Positions 63,428 through 64,000 of a stretch of 64,000 bases of DNA are shown piece after piece; positions within the stretch are counted from its first letter, which is position 1, and each line of letters begins with the position of its first letter. The position numbers and the translations under genes are program-made. The notes under the pieces were generated by a model. It was given only the letters and a program-made list of their open reading frames with translations, was not told the origin of the DNA and did no database searches. Source of the DNA: Smallanthus sonchifolius (lineage: Eukaryota; Streptophyta; Magnoliopsida; Asterales; Asteraceae); the NCBI GenBank assembly GCA_023525975.1, contig CM042040.1, forward strand, positions 56,823,486 through 56,887,485, read 5' to 3'.

Positions 63428-64000
63428 ATAATCAGAGTAGTTGGTATTCCAGCCATCTGTGATAGAAAAGGGACGATTTTGAGAGCTTGGGAGTCGATTG
63501 AAGAGCAAGATCTAGGCTTTCGATTCAGGGTTTGTCTAGATTAGATTATTCGGGTTTAAAGTTTCGATCTTTGTTTGAAATCAGTTTATTTTGGATCATG
63601 TGTTGTTTGATTACTTATGTTATTCTTGTTTTGAACATGATTCTACGCTAAACTTTATATACTGCCTAGGTCTTATGATGATTGCTTGTTAAAGTTTCAG
63701 TTTTTTATCGGTTTTTGGATTCGTATGATGATTATATGATTTTGTAATGATCTTAGTATGATTATTGTGATGAACTTGCATGCTTAATTCTGATTTAATG
63801 ATTGATTATTAATTCCTTGCATTGATTGTGGTTGTCTGCCATGTCTAATTAGCGTATCGTGATAATAGATTTTAGGGTTTGTGATTTTGGTGGTTTGCTA
63901 GACGTAGTGACCATAGGAATTGTCATTTAGTACTGATTTGAATTGAGTTTTCTTCCTAGTTCAATACCCGAGAGGTGAAAATTAGTCGTTTAGTCTTCGT

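Larger units (their letters stand above)
53721..64000 (+). mobile_element. Element 3: Athila-like gag-pro element without polymerase
   Basis: 5' LTR 53721-55265 (TGATG..CATCA ends), PBS, decayed gag, aspartic protease domain, then 2.2 kb without RT, RNase H or integrase, a pre-PPT hairpin, PPT and a 3' LTR from 60477 that is interrupted by a solo LTR and leaves the window. Gag and protease sequence and the PBS are Athila-style. It resembles terminal-repeat gag-only elements that depend on a partner for polymerase. The left target site flank is ATGGC; the right one is outside. Confidence 0.88.
60477..64000 (+). repeat. Element 3 3' LTR, interrupted and cut by the window end
   Basis: Pieces 60477-60867 and 63428-64000 correspond to 53721-54030 and 54030-54625 of the 5' LTR. 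Between them lies a solo LTR. The first piece has additional GCGGTA-type palindromes compared with the 5' LTR (60690-60812 versus 53933-53985). Confidence 0.92.

Overview
The window is nuclear DNA of a flowering plant, most likely a eudicot. Three spliced housekeeping-type genes (GT-AG introns with long repeat-filled introns) sit among layers of LTR retrotransposons and MITEs. I cannot name the species from sequence alone. Nothing prokaryotic and no CRISPR array is present; the palindrome clusters described below belong to retrotransposon LTRs.

Left part (1-29852) is a nest of Ty3/Gypsy elements. A decayed chromovirus, element 1 (369-4343 plus 15157-17599), carries an inserted second chromovirus, element 2 (4344-15156), with two 2.7 kb LTRs and a CTTTG target duplication. 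Element 2 has an intact 213-codon reading frame upstream of gag and a tRNA-like sequence inside each LTR. Next come a minus-strand solo LTR 'C' (18410-23216), itself split by two further solo LTRs, 'B1' (18795-20326) and 'B2' (20706-22495), and a minus-strand LTR 'D' (23713-29852), split by a deletion derivative of the element 1 family (24829-28444, TCCTA duplication).

Gene island (30146-48501): prefoldin subunit 3 on +, 6 exons, 192 aa; galactokinase on +, 13 exons, 497 aa; and a PAPS3-like nuclear poly(A) polymerase on -, 10 exons, 483 aa, tail-to-tail with galactokinase. Exon coordinates were worked out by hand from open frames, splice sites and phase; they join without frame conflict. Introns and flanks hold SINEs, MULE-like, hAT-like and Tourist-like MITEs and large fold-back repeats.

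Right part (48502-64000): fold-back elements, a plastid ycf2 fragment, a Tat-type RT/RNase H remnant (-), and element 3, an Athila-like gag-pro element without reverse transcriptase or integrase (53721 to beyond 64000). Its 3' LTR is split by a solo LTR (60868-63427, ATAAT duplication).

The most unusual signal is structural. LTRs of at least five families carry arrays of short inverted repeats whose arms change together from unit to unit, several just upstream of a TATA-like box. A separate hairpin with a (A/G)GGA or GGA loop and a different, always complementary stem lies just upstream of the polypurine tract in all three internal elements.
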